Notes: generated by a model not told the origin, from the sequence alone. 10,549 bases of DNA from Bacillota bacterium (GCA_020059765.1 JAGVBM010000373.1:1-10549); one strand, 5' to 3'. Counted from the first letter of the stretch, positions 1 through 5,954 are shown. Translations and numbers: made by a program.

Positions 1-1
1 G

Positions 2-88
2 CAAGACATTCTGTTGACCGCAGTCTCCCCGAAAGAGCAAGTGGAGCAAGCGGTGCAAATCATCAAGTCCCATGGAGGAACCACCTGA
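2..88 (+). CDS. C-terminal end of an unidentified protein (partial)
   Basis: An open frame enters from the left edge and ends at a TGA at 86-88; only about 28 residues are visible, ending in IIKSHGGTT. The fragment has no stop, reads as an amphipathic helix (PKEQVEQAVQIIKSHGG) and shares an ATGA overlap with the next gene, which is the main reason to accept it as coding. The ending loosely resembles the C-terminal helix of small general-stress proteins of the YflT/17M type, but this is an impression from a short stretch and no function should be assigned from it. Confidence 0.6.
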   Translation, partial: QDILLTAVSPKEQVEQAVQIIKSHGGTT

Positions 89-303
89 TGGATCGTCAAG
101 AACTGGAACGATTGGGAAATGAACTGCGCCATTTGGGTCATCGCCGAAGGGAATTGGCAGAACAGATCTTCAGTGAAGTACAAGATGGGGACAATCAGTC
201 CTCCAAGAAACTGTATCTGGAACTTAGCGACATCTCCGAGCAAGCGATAACCTTGATGACCCAACAAAAAGAAATGTTTGACAATGAAGTTCGGCAAATT
301 TAA
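88..303 (+). CDS. Small hypothetical helical protein, 71 aa
   Basis: I do not recognise a family. The 71-residue product is highly charged and predicted almost wholly helical: an R/E/L-rich first half (residues 1-30, ELERLGNELRHLGHRRRELA), a short polar break at DGDNQSS (33-39) and a second helix at 40-71. There is no membrane segment, signal peptide or cysteine, which suggests a soluble cytoplasmic helical hairpin. The ATG overlaps the upstream stop as ATGA, and a GGAGGAA Shine-Dalgarno lies 7 bases before it, so the two genes are translationally coupled and the second probably works with, or is simply co-made with, the truncated first product. The hairpin at 325-349 follows the stop closely. 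Confidence 0.72.
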   Translation: MDRQELERLGNELRHLGHRRRELAEQIFSEVQDGDNQSSKKLYLELSDISEQAITLMTQQKEMFDNEVRQI

Positions 304-324
304 ACAGCAAATCGAAACAGCAAA

Positions 325-349
325 AAAGCGAGTCGCACCGACTCGCTTT
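325..349 (-). terminator. Rho-independent terminator of tRNA-Phe, possibly bidirectional
   Basis: A perfect 11-bp stem (325-335 with 339-349) closes a 3-base loop. Read on the minus strand it starts 5 bases after the CCA end of tRNA-Phe and runs into a T tract (327-322), the classical layout. Read on the plus strand it lies 21 bases after the stop of the 71-aa gene but has only three T's inside the stem and a poor tail, so it would be a weaker terminator for that side. It separates the converging units. Confidence 0.88.
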
Positions 350-354
350 CCGTG

Positions 355-430
<76 letters not shown>

Positions 431-447
431 CCAAACAATGCCTCTCT

Positions 448-477
448 ATCATACTGGACGGGAAAACGGGTTGTCAA
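448..477 (-). promoter_or_regulatory. Sigma-A promoter of tRNA-Phe
   Basis: On the minus strand a perfect -35 TTGACA (477-472) and a -10 TATGAT (453-448, five of six matches) are separated by 18 bases. The -10 lies 17 bases before the tRNA 5' end, leaving a leader of roughly ten bases. This is the strongest promoter match in the window and fits a stable RNA gene. It begins just after the stop of the small membrane protein gene at 488. Confidence 0.85.
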
Positions 478-487
478 TGAGAACTCT

Positions 488-664
488 TTATTGCACCACC
501 CATACCAACACGGCAACAGAAAGTGCATAGAAGAAGGCAGAAGCGGGAATCCACAGAATATGGATTCCCGGATTGTCTTCTTTCCTCCATTTGGCCACTG
601 CAAAGCGCACCGCTCCATAGAGAAGGATGACCAAACTGATGAAAAGAACAGCTCCGTACATCAT
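488..664 (-). CDS. Small two-helix membrane protein, 57-59 aa
   Basis: No family is recognised. The product (MYGAVLFISLVILLYGAV at its start) has two hydrophobic segments, about residues 2-19 and 34-57, joined by a basic/acidic loop (RFAVAKWRKEDNPG). That gives a hairpin topology with the charged loop probably in the cytoplasm, and the protein ends in VLVWVVQ. Three in-frame ATGs sit in a row at 667, 664 and 661. The AAAAGGGG ribosome binding site ends at 670, only 2 bases from the first, so the second or third (spacing 5 or 8) is the likely start. It lies about 50 bases after the last coiled-coil gene with no terminator between, so it may be the final gene of that set. It ends before the tRNA-Phe promoter. 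A 10-bp palindrome lies inside the coding sequence. Confidence 0.68.
   Translation of the reverse strand: MMYGAVLFISLVILLYGAVRFAVAKWRKEDNPGIHILWIPASAFFYALSVAVLVWVVQ
544..570. repeat. 10-bp perfect inverted repeat inside the small membrane gene
   Basis: The arms at 544-553 (CGGGAATCCA) and 561-570 are exact reverse complements around a 7-base loop. The element is inside the reading frame at the loop and second helix of the small membrane protein. No T tract follows on either strand, so it is not a standard terminator. It could be an mRNA hairpin or a chance palindrome. Confidence 0.6.
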
Positions 665-674
665 CATGACCCCT

Positions 675-703
675 TTTACGCTGAATGACCAGCCTGATAT
701 AAT
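675..703 (+). promoter_or_regulatory. Possible antisense promoter facing the coiled-coil gene cluster
   Basis: On the plus strand TTTACG (675-680, four of six -35 matches) lies 17 bases before a perfect TATAAT (698-703), which also carries the extended -10 TG (TGATATAAT). Transcription would start near 710 and run antisense through the genes at 713-3500. It sits in the short gap between two minus-strand genes, where a plus-strand promoter has no obvious sense gene to serve. Its significance rests only on the motif match. Confidence 0.35.
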
Positions 704-712
704 CAGCCGTTA

Positions 713-1240
713 TTACGGGAGTTGCCGCAGCATATAGAGTTTGTCGTTCATCTCTTTCAATTGGACAATGGAATATTGCGTCAACCGGTTCAATTCAGCG
801 ACTTGCCCCGCCTCCTGATTGCCCTGTTGCGCCGACAGGCTGCTCGCTTGCAAAATGCTGCTGTTTGTCTGCCCCATTCCGTATAGCGCCATGCTTGCCG
901 ATTGCGTCACTTGATTCAGTGATTCCAGCCCGGTGATGATGCCCGTCTCGCTCTTTGCAATCCATTCGAGACTTGCGTTCATCGCCGCTATATGCTGTAC
1001 CACCTGTTCTTCCTGTTGTTGAATTTCTGCCAGCGATTGGGTGGTCTCTGTCAAAGGATCCAATGTTACGGACGTTTGTTTGACAATCTGGCCGGTCGTA
1101 TCAATCGATTGATTGATGACCTGCATGGCACCGTTGATTTGACCCTGCAGCGCAGTTTGCTGCAGCAGACTGTATCCGAATGTGCCAGCTCCCAACATGC
1201 CTGCCAGTATCAGCCCTACCGACACCCAAGAACCTGTCAT
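713..1240 (-). CDS. Membrane-anchored coiled-coil protein A, 175 aa
   Basis: Function unknown. Residues 5-27 (VSVGLILAGMLGAGTFGYSLL) form one N-terminal membrane segment. The remainder, about 30-170, is a Q/S/T/N/L-rich heptad-type helix resembling the helical rods of chemoreceptors but lacking their HAMP domain and signalling hairpin tip. About one residue in seven is Gln, and there is no Cys. The C-terminal part EMNDK (163-167) recalls the EMNRK and QMNRK endings of two neighbours. The ATG has a good GGGAGG site 9-10 bases upstream, 38 bases after the stop of gene B. The frame ends in a double stop TAA TAA. It is the fifth and last coiled-coil gene of the cluster. The lack of cysteine would suit an extracytoplasmic rod; topology is inferred. 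Confidence 0.85.
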   Translation of the reverse strand: MTGSWVSVGLILAGMLGAGTFGYSLLQQTALQGQINGAMQVINQSIDTTGQIVKQTSVTLDPLTETTQSLAEIQQQEEQVVQHIAAMNASLEWIAKSETGIITGLESLNQVTQSASMALYGMGQTNSSILQASSLSAQQGNQEAGQVAELNRLTQYSIVQLKEMNDKLYMLRQLP

Positions 1241-1278
1241 GCCTGTTTCCTCCCTTCCACAATTCCTGCCTCCGGCCG

Positions 1279-1914
1279 TTATTTGAACAGTCCCCCGAGC
1301 AGCGAATCAATGACGTTCGTCGGTTGTTGCAAGAGATTTTTCAACTTGCCGACCCATTTGAACGAATCTCTGGATTTGTCCAGTTCCGCCAGCAATTGAT
1401 CCATTTGGTTGTTCAAGAGGACAGATTGCTGTTGGCTGACCTGCAAAGCCCCAGCTGTCTGCTGCAAGGTTTTGGCGTTTTGTATCACGTCTTTCGTCAA
1501 TTCCTGAACTTGCCCCCTGACTTTTCCCGTTGCGGACACACTGACTTTTTCCCGTTCAAGAATTTCTTCCATCAAGAAAACGCCTTTTGCCGTCAGTTCC
1601 TCTTGTGTTTTCAGTTCCCGCTGCAAGTTTTGTCCCGTTTCGTTTTGCTTTTGCAAAATCGCCTCTTGCGCATTCAACTGCTCCAGTTTCTTTTGCACGG
1701 TTTGCACTTGTTTATGCAAAGCTTGCGTGTTGGCCAACATTTCATTGGTCGTACCGTTCAATTCATGAATCAATCCCAGCAAATCTCCCGACTTTCCGAC
1801 ATCAGGCGTTTTGGCAGAGATCGAATAGAGAGAAACGGACGTGGTGACCAGCAGCCCCGCCGCGCTCAACCAGACCCAACGCGGAATGTGATTCAATGGC
1901 AGTTTGGGATTCAT
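1279..1914 (-). CDS. Membrane-anchored coiled-coil protein B, 211 aa
   Basis: Function unknown; the largest of the five. A basic N-terminus (MNPKLPLNHIPR) precedes a membrane segment at about 13-33, then a long coiled coil runs from 44 to about 185 with clear heptads around QTVQKKLEQLNAQEAILQKQ. It closes with an amphipathic tail (VIDSLLGGLFK, 201-211) not seen in the neighbours. DLLGLIHEL (44-52) recalls DILGMIRQI of protein E, and IHELNGTT (49-56) recalls INELNGAT of protein D. I chose the ATG at 1914: it overlaps the stop of gene C as TGATG and has a run of G's 7 bases upstream. The in-frame GTG at 1929 lies at that G run and is less likely. No cysteine; the positive charges before the membrane segment predict the coiled coil outside the cell membrane. 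Confidence 0.85.
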   Translation of the reverse strand: MNPKLPLNHIPRWVWLSAAGLLVTTSVSLYSISAKTPDVGKSGDLLGLIHELNGTTNEMLANTQALHKQVQTVQKKLEQLNAQEAILQKQNETGQNLQRELKTQEELTAKGVFLMEEILEREKVSVSATGKVRGQVQELTKDVIQNAKTLQQTAGALQVSQQQSVLLNNQMDQLLAELDKSRDSFKWVGKLKNLLQQPTNVIDSLLGGLFK

Positions 1915-2450
1915 CAGTTCGCCCCCCACTTCGGCAAAATCCCCGTTTTCCGGTTCATCTCTTCCAGATTCCGATTAATGGCGTTCTGGTCCTCCATCAT
2001 TTGATTCAGGTTGGCAATCACATCCGAATTCACCTTCGAAATGTTTTGCAAGAAACTCAACAATTGGCGGGCTGCTTCTTGCGCGGCTTGAATTTGCTGT
2101 ACGGATTGCCGGGTCGCTGCGGTGATCGACTGGACCGACTGATTGATTCCGCTTACAATCCGGTCCAATGTGGCTAATCCCTGATCCATATCGGCTGTCG
2201 TCACTTTCAATTCCTGCAAGGTTCCTGCCATGTGCACCGTCGATTCTTTCAGTTCCGTCAAGCCGTTCAGCCCGTTTTTCATACTGTCGGACAGTTGCTG
2301 CGTTTCGACGATTTGCGTTTGCAGCTTTTCCGATTTGCCGGCGATGTCTTTTTGCAGTCCGACCTGCACGAGACCGTTGACCCCCAAACCGAGCAAACTC
2401 AACACGGTAATCATTTTCGGGACGGACAATGCTTGCAGCCATTTCTTCAT
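1914..2450 (-). CDS. Membrane-anchored coiled-coil protein C, 178 aa
   Basis: Function unknown. Three lysines (MKKWLQALSVPK) precede a membrane segment at about 13-32. The rest is predicted coiled coil: 38-98, then a Q/A-rich stretch SVQQIQAAQEAARQLLSFLQ (116-135), then 140-168 ending in EMNRK (164-168) and a short tail ILPKWGAN. No cysteine is present. The ATG overlaps the upstream stop by one base (TGATG) and follows a GGGGGTGA Shine-Dalgarno; its own stop overlaps the start of gene B in the same way, so B, C and D should be made in linked amounts. Related in build to single-pass coiled-coil proteins such as the DUF948 group, but I see no motif proving membership. Confidence 0.86.
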   Translation of the reverse strand: MKKWLQALSVPKMITVLSLLGLGVNGLVQVGLQKDIAGKSEKLQTQIVETQQLSDSMKNGLNGLTELKESTVHMAGTLQELKVTTADMDQGLATLDRIVSGINQSVQSITAATRQSVQQIQAAQEAARQLLSFLQNISKVNSDVIANLNQMMEDQNAINRNLEEMNRKTGILPKWGAN

Positions 2451-2956
2451 CAGCGCGTCACCCCCGGAATCTTCCGGTTCATCTGCTCGGTGTAGGCTTT
2501 CATCTGCTGCAGGTTGGACCGGTCTTGCTGTGTGATTCCGTTCAAACGGTCCAATGAGGCATACAGCTCTTCCGTTGACTGCTTCAATTGAGTCATCCCG
2601 GTATAAATGGAATCCAAGGATTGATTGCTGGCTGTTCCGGACGTCATCATATGCTGGTTCAATTGCAAGGTGGCGCCGTTCAACTCATTGATGCGCAGGA
2701 TATTGGCACGAATTCCTTGTGTCGCTTTCAAGGTCAACTGCAACTGCTGATCCATCGCCTGAGTCGTACTGACGACGTCCTTCAAGGATTCGTTTTTTTC
2801 TACAATCGCTTTTTGGATGGAGATCAGTTGGGTGGTCGAATCGAGACTGACGGTTAATCCTTTGTCGATCTTTCCCAAATAATAGGTGGTGACCATGGTT
2901 TGTGCCAGCAGCCCTGCCATAACGGTCATTCCCACGTATCCCAACACTTTCAGCAT
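2450..2956 (-). CDS. Membrane-anchored coiled-coil protein D, 168 aa
   Basis: Function unknown. It starts with a membrane segment almost at once (MLKVLGYVGMTVMAGLLAQT, about 3-26), followed by a helical region rich in Q, T, N and L from 32 to 160. INELNGAT (89-96) and QMNRK (158-162) recur in variant form in neighbouring proteins. The frame stays open 31 codons further upstream, but I place the start at 2956: a GGGGGAGGGG ribosome binding site lies 9 bases before this ATG, the membrane segment follows directly, and the extension would overlap gene E and add a basic stretch with the only cysteine. The gap to the upstream gene is 22 bases. Predicted anchored by the N-terminus with the rod outside. 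Confidence 0.85.
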   Translation of the reverse strand: MLKVLGYVGMTVMAGLLAQTMVTTYYLGKIDKGLTVSLDSTTQLISIQKAIVEKNESLKDVVSTTQAMDQQLQLTLKATQGIRANILRINELNGATLQLNQHMMTSGTASNQSLDSIYTGMTQLKQSTEELYASLDRLNGITQQDRSNLQQMKAYTEQMNRKIPGVTR

Positions 2957-2978
2957 GGTTGAATTCCCCTCCCCCGCA

Positions 2979-3500
2979 TCACGGCATACTGTTGACCACT
3001 TCGGCTGTCGTTTTGGCGGCGCGATCCAATTTTCCCGCAATCGTCCCATTTACCGTCGTTATTTCCTGCGCCAATCGCGACAAGGTACGCGTCGTTTCCA
3101 GCATTTCTTGAATGGAACCGCTTTGTCCGGCCGAACCTTGCTGAACCAGTATCAAATCGTGGTCCAACGTATTGGCCAACTTGTGTAAGCTGTCGCTCAA
3201 CTCAATTTGCCGCTGGCTCAGCACATTCAGGTTGACTAAAGAGGCGTCCTGTTCGCCCAGTCCCTGTTGAAGCGTCGTCAACTGCTGCCCAATGCGGGAC
3301 GTCGTACCCGCCAGATGATTGATCTGCTTCATATTTCCGACAATCTCGTTATTGGTGCTGTTGATCCCGTCATTGTTCGCATAAATCTGCCGAATCATGC
3401 CCAAGATATCCAACTTTTCCGGAATCGTTGGAACGGGCGCCCAGCCTATCACCAAAAAGGGAATTCCAAATGCCAAGACGCCGCGCGTCAGATGATTCAT
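2979..3500 (-). CDS. Membrane-anchored or exported coiled-coil protein E, 173 aa
   Basis: Function unknown. A hydrophobic segment at about 7-22 (GVLAFGIPFLVIGWAP) may be a membrane anchor or an uncleaved signal; I see no lipobox. A helical region follows (30-168) with DILGMIRQI (31-39) and INHLAGTT (60-67), which echo segments of proteins B and D. There is no cysteine. Two starts are possible. A GTG at 3509 overlaps the ligase stop as GTGA and would give 176 aa. The ATG at 3500, chosen here, has a GAGGG site 8 bases upstream. Either way it follows the acyl-CoA synthetase directly, which ties the whole coiled-coil set to that enzyme. Confidence 0.84.
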   Translation of the reverse strand: MNHLTRGVLAFGIPFLVIGWAPVPTIPEKLDILGMIRQIYANNDGINSTNNEIVGNMKQINHLAGTTSRIGQQLTTLQQGLGEQDASLVNLNVLSQRQIELSDSLHKLANTLDHDLILVQQGSAGQSGSIQEMLETTRTLSRLAQEITTVNGTIAGKLDRAAKTTAEVVNSMP

Positions 3501-3505
3501 CCTTC

Positions 3506-5365
3506 TCACCCTCTTATCCAGAATCGTACCAAGATGCCGGCCGCAATTCCGGTTGCCGCATAGAGCCAGTAAGGAAACTTGCTGCTGTCGGCCTTGCTGT
3601 CGCCTGGCTTGCGGTCGCCGGTCACTCCCTCAGAGGCAGCAGGGGCCACTCGATCCGGTTCGTCTCCCGCAATCGGCAGATAATCGGTTCCCGCATACAT
3701 CGCCTCAATGCGGTCGCCGTATTTTTCTAAAACAATCTTGCTGCGCACCTTGAGTGTCGGCGTTAAGTCGCCGTCTTCCATCGTCAGATCGTGCTCCAGC
3801 AGTATCGCCCGTTTCGGTTTTTCAAAATCGGCCAAGGATTCGGTTGCCTCGACCACTTCCCGGCGAATCAGCTTGCGGATATCCGGATGCTGAACCCATA
3901 CTCGCTGCTCCTCACCCAATTGTTGTTCCAGAGCAATCGGACGCAGCGCCGCAAAATCGGGTACCAGCAAACAGGTGACGTAAGTGCGTTTGTCGCCGAT
4001 CAATACGGCCTGCGCAATGTGCGGACTTAAGGAAATGCTGTTTTCAATCGGCCACGGCGCTACGTTTTTGCCAGTGGCCAACACCAGGATGTTTTTCTTG
4101 CGATCGACAATCCGTACATATCCGTTCTCAATCTGCGCCACATCTCCGGTGTACAGCCAGCCGTCTTCGGTGATGGTCTTCGCCGTTTCTTCCGGATTGT
4201 TGTAATAGCCGAGCATCACGTTAGGTCCTTTGGCCAGCAATTCCCCATCTTCTCCCAGTTTGACCGCCACGCCGGGAATAGGAAGTCCGACCGTACCCGC
4301 CCGGGCTTCCCCCAAGGGGTTGGCGCAGATCACCGGAGCAGCTTCCGTCATGCCGTATCCTTCATATACGGGAAGCTTGGCGGCTGTAAAAAACTCCGCA
4401 ATTTCGGCTGCCAACCCGGCTCCGCCCGATACCATGAAGCGAATCCGCCCGCCAAACCCGGCTTTCAGTTTTTTCCGCACCAATGGGTCAACCAGTCGCA
4501 AGATATGCAGGATACGCGGCAGATTGGCAATCCGTTCGTTGATTTTTGCGTAAACCTTTTCCAATAGCCGCGGGACGGTGCATAGTACGGTCGGTCGCAC
4601 TTCTTGCAAATTTTGCTGGATTTTTTCGATGTTTTCCGCGTACGCGATGGCGGCACCGCTGGACAGGACGGCAAACTGTCCGACAGTCCGTTCAAAGATG
4701 TGGGAGAGCGGCAGGTAAGACAATGCCAGATCGGATGGTTGCACAGACAGATAGGAGAGACTTGCCCGAATATTGGAGACGATGTTTCGGTGAGACAGCA
4801 TAACGCCTTTTGGCGTGCCGGAGGTGCCGGACGTGTGTACGATGGTGGCTAGCCGATCGGGCGGGATCGCATGCCTGTCAAGCGGTCCCATCGTCAACTC
4901 CTGTTGGACGCCGATCGCGCATACATCGTTAAAGGTCAACTCTTTTCCGTCGTAAACGCTTACATTGCCGAAAAACTTGACGACCCTCGTCAAGTGATCC
5001 GGCCAGATCGACTTCACTTTTTCCAGTTGAAGATCATTCTCTGCCAACAACCAACTGACTTCCCCGTTGTGCAGGATGTATTCGACTTGTGAGGCAGGCA
5101 GCGTCGGATAGATTGGAACCACGACCGCACCCAGCAACATAATGGCAAAATCGCTGATCGCCCATTGCGGACAGTTGGCGGACATAATTCCCACCTTATC
5201 GCCCTCTTTGACGCCGCAAGCTTTCAAGCCGACTGCAAATTCGTTGATTGTTTGCCACACTTCCCGGTATGTGAGACTGGTATAACGATTGTCTTTTTTG
5301 TACCGCAGACACTCTTTCTCCGGATATTTGGATACCGAGTCGTAAAAGAGTTCGAGCAAATTCAT
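3506..5365 (-). CDS. Long-chain acyl-CoA synthetase (AMP-forming) with C-terminal membrane tail
   Basis: This ANL-superfamily ligase activates fatty acids with ATP and CoA to acyl-CoA through an acyl-adenylate, feeding lipid synthesis or beta-oxidation. The adenylation core carries TSGTSGTPKG (178-187), the FER helix (224-226), GYGMTEAAP (336-344), YTGD (405-408), the hinge DRKKNILVLATGKNVAP (421-437) and the C-terminal lysine region TPTLKVRSK (535-543). The long-chain FAA1/FadD15-like group is the best fit. The 619-aa length includes an unusual tail: a polar linker (565-596) and a hydrophobic helix at about 599-614 ending in RFWIRG, which would tie the enzyme to the membrane. The ATG has AAGGGGGGAG upstream. 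It is the first gene of the cluster with the five coiled-coil genes. Substrate chain length cannot be read from the sequence. Confidence 0.93.
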   Translation of the reverse strand: MNLLELFYDSVSKYPEKECLRYKKDNRYTSLTYREVWQTINEFAVGLKACGVKEGDKVGIMSANCPQWAISDFAIMLLGAVVVPIYPTLPASQVEYILHNGEVSWLLAENDLQLEKVKSIWPDHLTRVVKFFGNVSVYDGKELTFNDVCAIGVQQELTMGPLDRHAIPPDRLATIVHTSGTSGTPKGVMLSHRNIVSNIRASLSYLSVQPSDLALSYLPLSHIFERTVGQFAVLSSGAAIAYAENIEKIQQNLQEVRPTVLCTVPRLLEKVYAKINERIANLPRILHILRLVDPLVRKKLKAGFGGRIRFMVSGGAGLAAEIAEFFTAAKLPVYEGYGMTEAAPVICANPLGEARAGTVGLPIPGVAVKLGEDGELLAKGPNVMLGYYNNPEETAKTITEDGWLYTGDVAQIENGYVRIVDRKKNILVLATGKNVAPWPIENSISLSPHIAQAVLIGDKRTYVTCLLVPDFAALRPIALEQQLGEEQRVWVQHPDIRKLIRREVVEATESLADFEKPKRAILLEHDLTMEDGDLTPTLKVRSKIVLEKYGDRIEAMYAGTDYLPIAGDEPDRVAPAASEGVTGDRKPGDSKADSSKFPYWLYAATGIAAGILVRFWIRG

Positions 5366-5404
5366 TCCCGCTCCCCCCTTCTTTCGGTTAATACAGAGAT
5401 ACGA

Positions 5405-5432
5405 ATATCGTCAGATTTTTTTGACTGTTTCG
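5405..5432 (-). promoter_or_regulatory. Possible ECF-type promoter of the acyl-CoA synthetase cluster
   Basis: On the minus strand CGAAAC (5432-5427) and CGATAT (5410-5405) are 16 bases apart, close to the Bacillus extracytoplasmic-function pattern TGAAAC-N16-CGTA. The -10 lies 39 bases before the ATG at 5365, allowing a short leader. The stretch 5366-5483 is AT-rich, and no convincing sigma-A promoter with normal spacing was found in it. The match is partial, so this is a candidate only. Confidence 0.35.
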
Positions 5433-5483
5433 TACAAAATTATTTTAAGTTTAAAATAGGGACAAGCTGTATGCGCAAATTAA

Positions 5484-5517
5484 AAAAGGTGTGACCCAAG
5501 TCTGGGTCACACCTTTT
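5484..5517 (-). terminator. Terminator of the tRNA-Lys-Glu-Asp cluster
   Basis: A perfect 15-bp stem (5484-5498 with 5503-5517) closes a 4-base loop just 3 bases after the CCA of tRNA-Asp. On the minus strand it runs into a six-T tract (5487-5482). It insulates the downstream acyl-CoA synthetase cluster from tRNA transcription. Confidence 0.92.
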
Positions 5518-5520
5518 ATA

Positions 5521-5597
5521 TGGCGGAGCTGACGGGATTCGAACCCGCGGTCTCCCGCGTGACAGGCGGGCATGTTAGGCCACTACACCACAGCTCC
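5521..5597 (-). tRNA. tRNA-Asp (GTC)
   Basis: A 77-base cloverleaf on the minus strand: acceptor GGAGCTG/CAGCTCC, discriminator G, encoded CCA. The anticodon stem CCCGC/GCGGG encloses CTGTCAC, giving anticodon GTC, and the T arm carries GGTTCGAATCC. It is the last gene of the three-tRNA cluster, 9 bases after tRNA-Glu. Confidence 0.97.
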
Positions 5598-5606
5598 ATA
5601 TGAAAC

Positions 5607-5681
5607 TGGTGACCCCAAGGGGATTCGAACCCCTGTTACCGCCGTGAAAGGGCGGTGTCTTAACCGCTTGACCATGGGGCC
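5607..5681 (-). tRNA. tRNA-Glu (TTC)
   Basis: A 75-base cloverleaf on the minus strand: acceptor GGCCCCA/TGGGGTC with one G-T pair, discriminator A, encoded CCA. The anticodon stem CCGCC/GGCGG encloses CTTTCAC, giving anticodon TTC. It is the middle gene of the cluster, 6 bases after tRNA-Lys. Confidence 0.97.
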
Positions 5682-5687
5682 AAAAAC

Positions 5688-5763
5688 TGGTGAGCCATGA
5701 TGGACTCGAACCATCGACACCCTGATTAAAAGTCAGGTGCTCTACCGACTGAGCTAATGGCTC
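5688..5763 (-). tRNA. tRNA-Lys (TTT)
   Basis: A 76-base cloverleaf on the minus strand: acceptor GAGCCAT/ATGGCTC, discriminator A, encoded CCA. The anticodon loop CTTTTAA gives anticodon TTT, and the D arm is AGCTCAGTCGGTAGAGC. It is the first gene of the cluster, about 58 bases after the -10 of its promoter. Confidence 0.97.
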
Positions 5764-5821
5764 ACATATCTTAAGCCGCTACTCTAATAATCTATTGATT
5801 GTCATCGCGGCGACAAGAAGT

Positions 5822-5851
5822 ATCTTAACACGAAGCGACTTTTCAATGCAA
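5822..5851 (-). promoter_or_regulatory. Extended -10 promoter of the tRNA cluster
   Basis: On the minus strand TTGCAT (5851-5846) and TAAGAT (5827-5822) are 18 bases apart, and the -10 is extended by TG (TGTTAAGAT). The A/T-rich tract just upstream (5854-5870) may act as an UP element. The style resembles stable-RNA promoters of Bacilli. The rest of 5764-5978 holds only the purA terminator and leader; I see no gene in it. Confidence 0.75.
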
Positions 5852-5924
5852 CCCCTTTTTCGCTTTTTTTGCAGTAGGAATTTTTGCCGCGCCTTCCATT
5901 CAATTGGCCCGTTTTGTCTATGAA

Positions 5925-5954
5925 AAACTGCCCCGGGCAAGCCAAGGGCAGTTT
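5925..5954 (-). terminator. Terminator of purA
   Basis: A 9-bp stem, 5925-5933 with 5946-5954 (AAACTGCCC and its complement), encloses a 12-base loop. On the minus strand it runs into a T tract ending at 5923. It begins 24 bases after the purA stop. Confidence 0.85.

Noticed and set aside
1180..2004. Long plus-strand open frame (274 codons) opposite proteins A-C
   Set aside because: It is antisense to three well-supported coiled-coil genes with ribosome binding sites and TGATG couplings. The product is F/Q/L/R-rich without a recognisable domain, as expected from the complement of Gln/Lys/Glu-rich genes.
713..3500. Coiled-coil proteins as chemoreceptors (methyl-accepting chemotaxis proteins)
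   Set aside because: They have the rod-like composition, but no HAMP domain, no conserved signalling tip and only one membrane segment, and are far too short.
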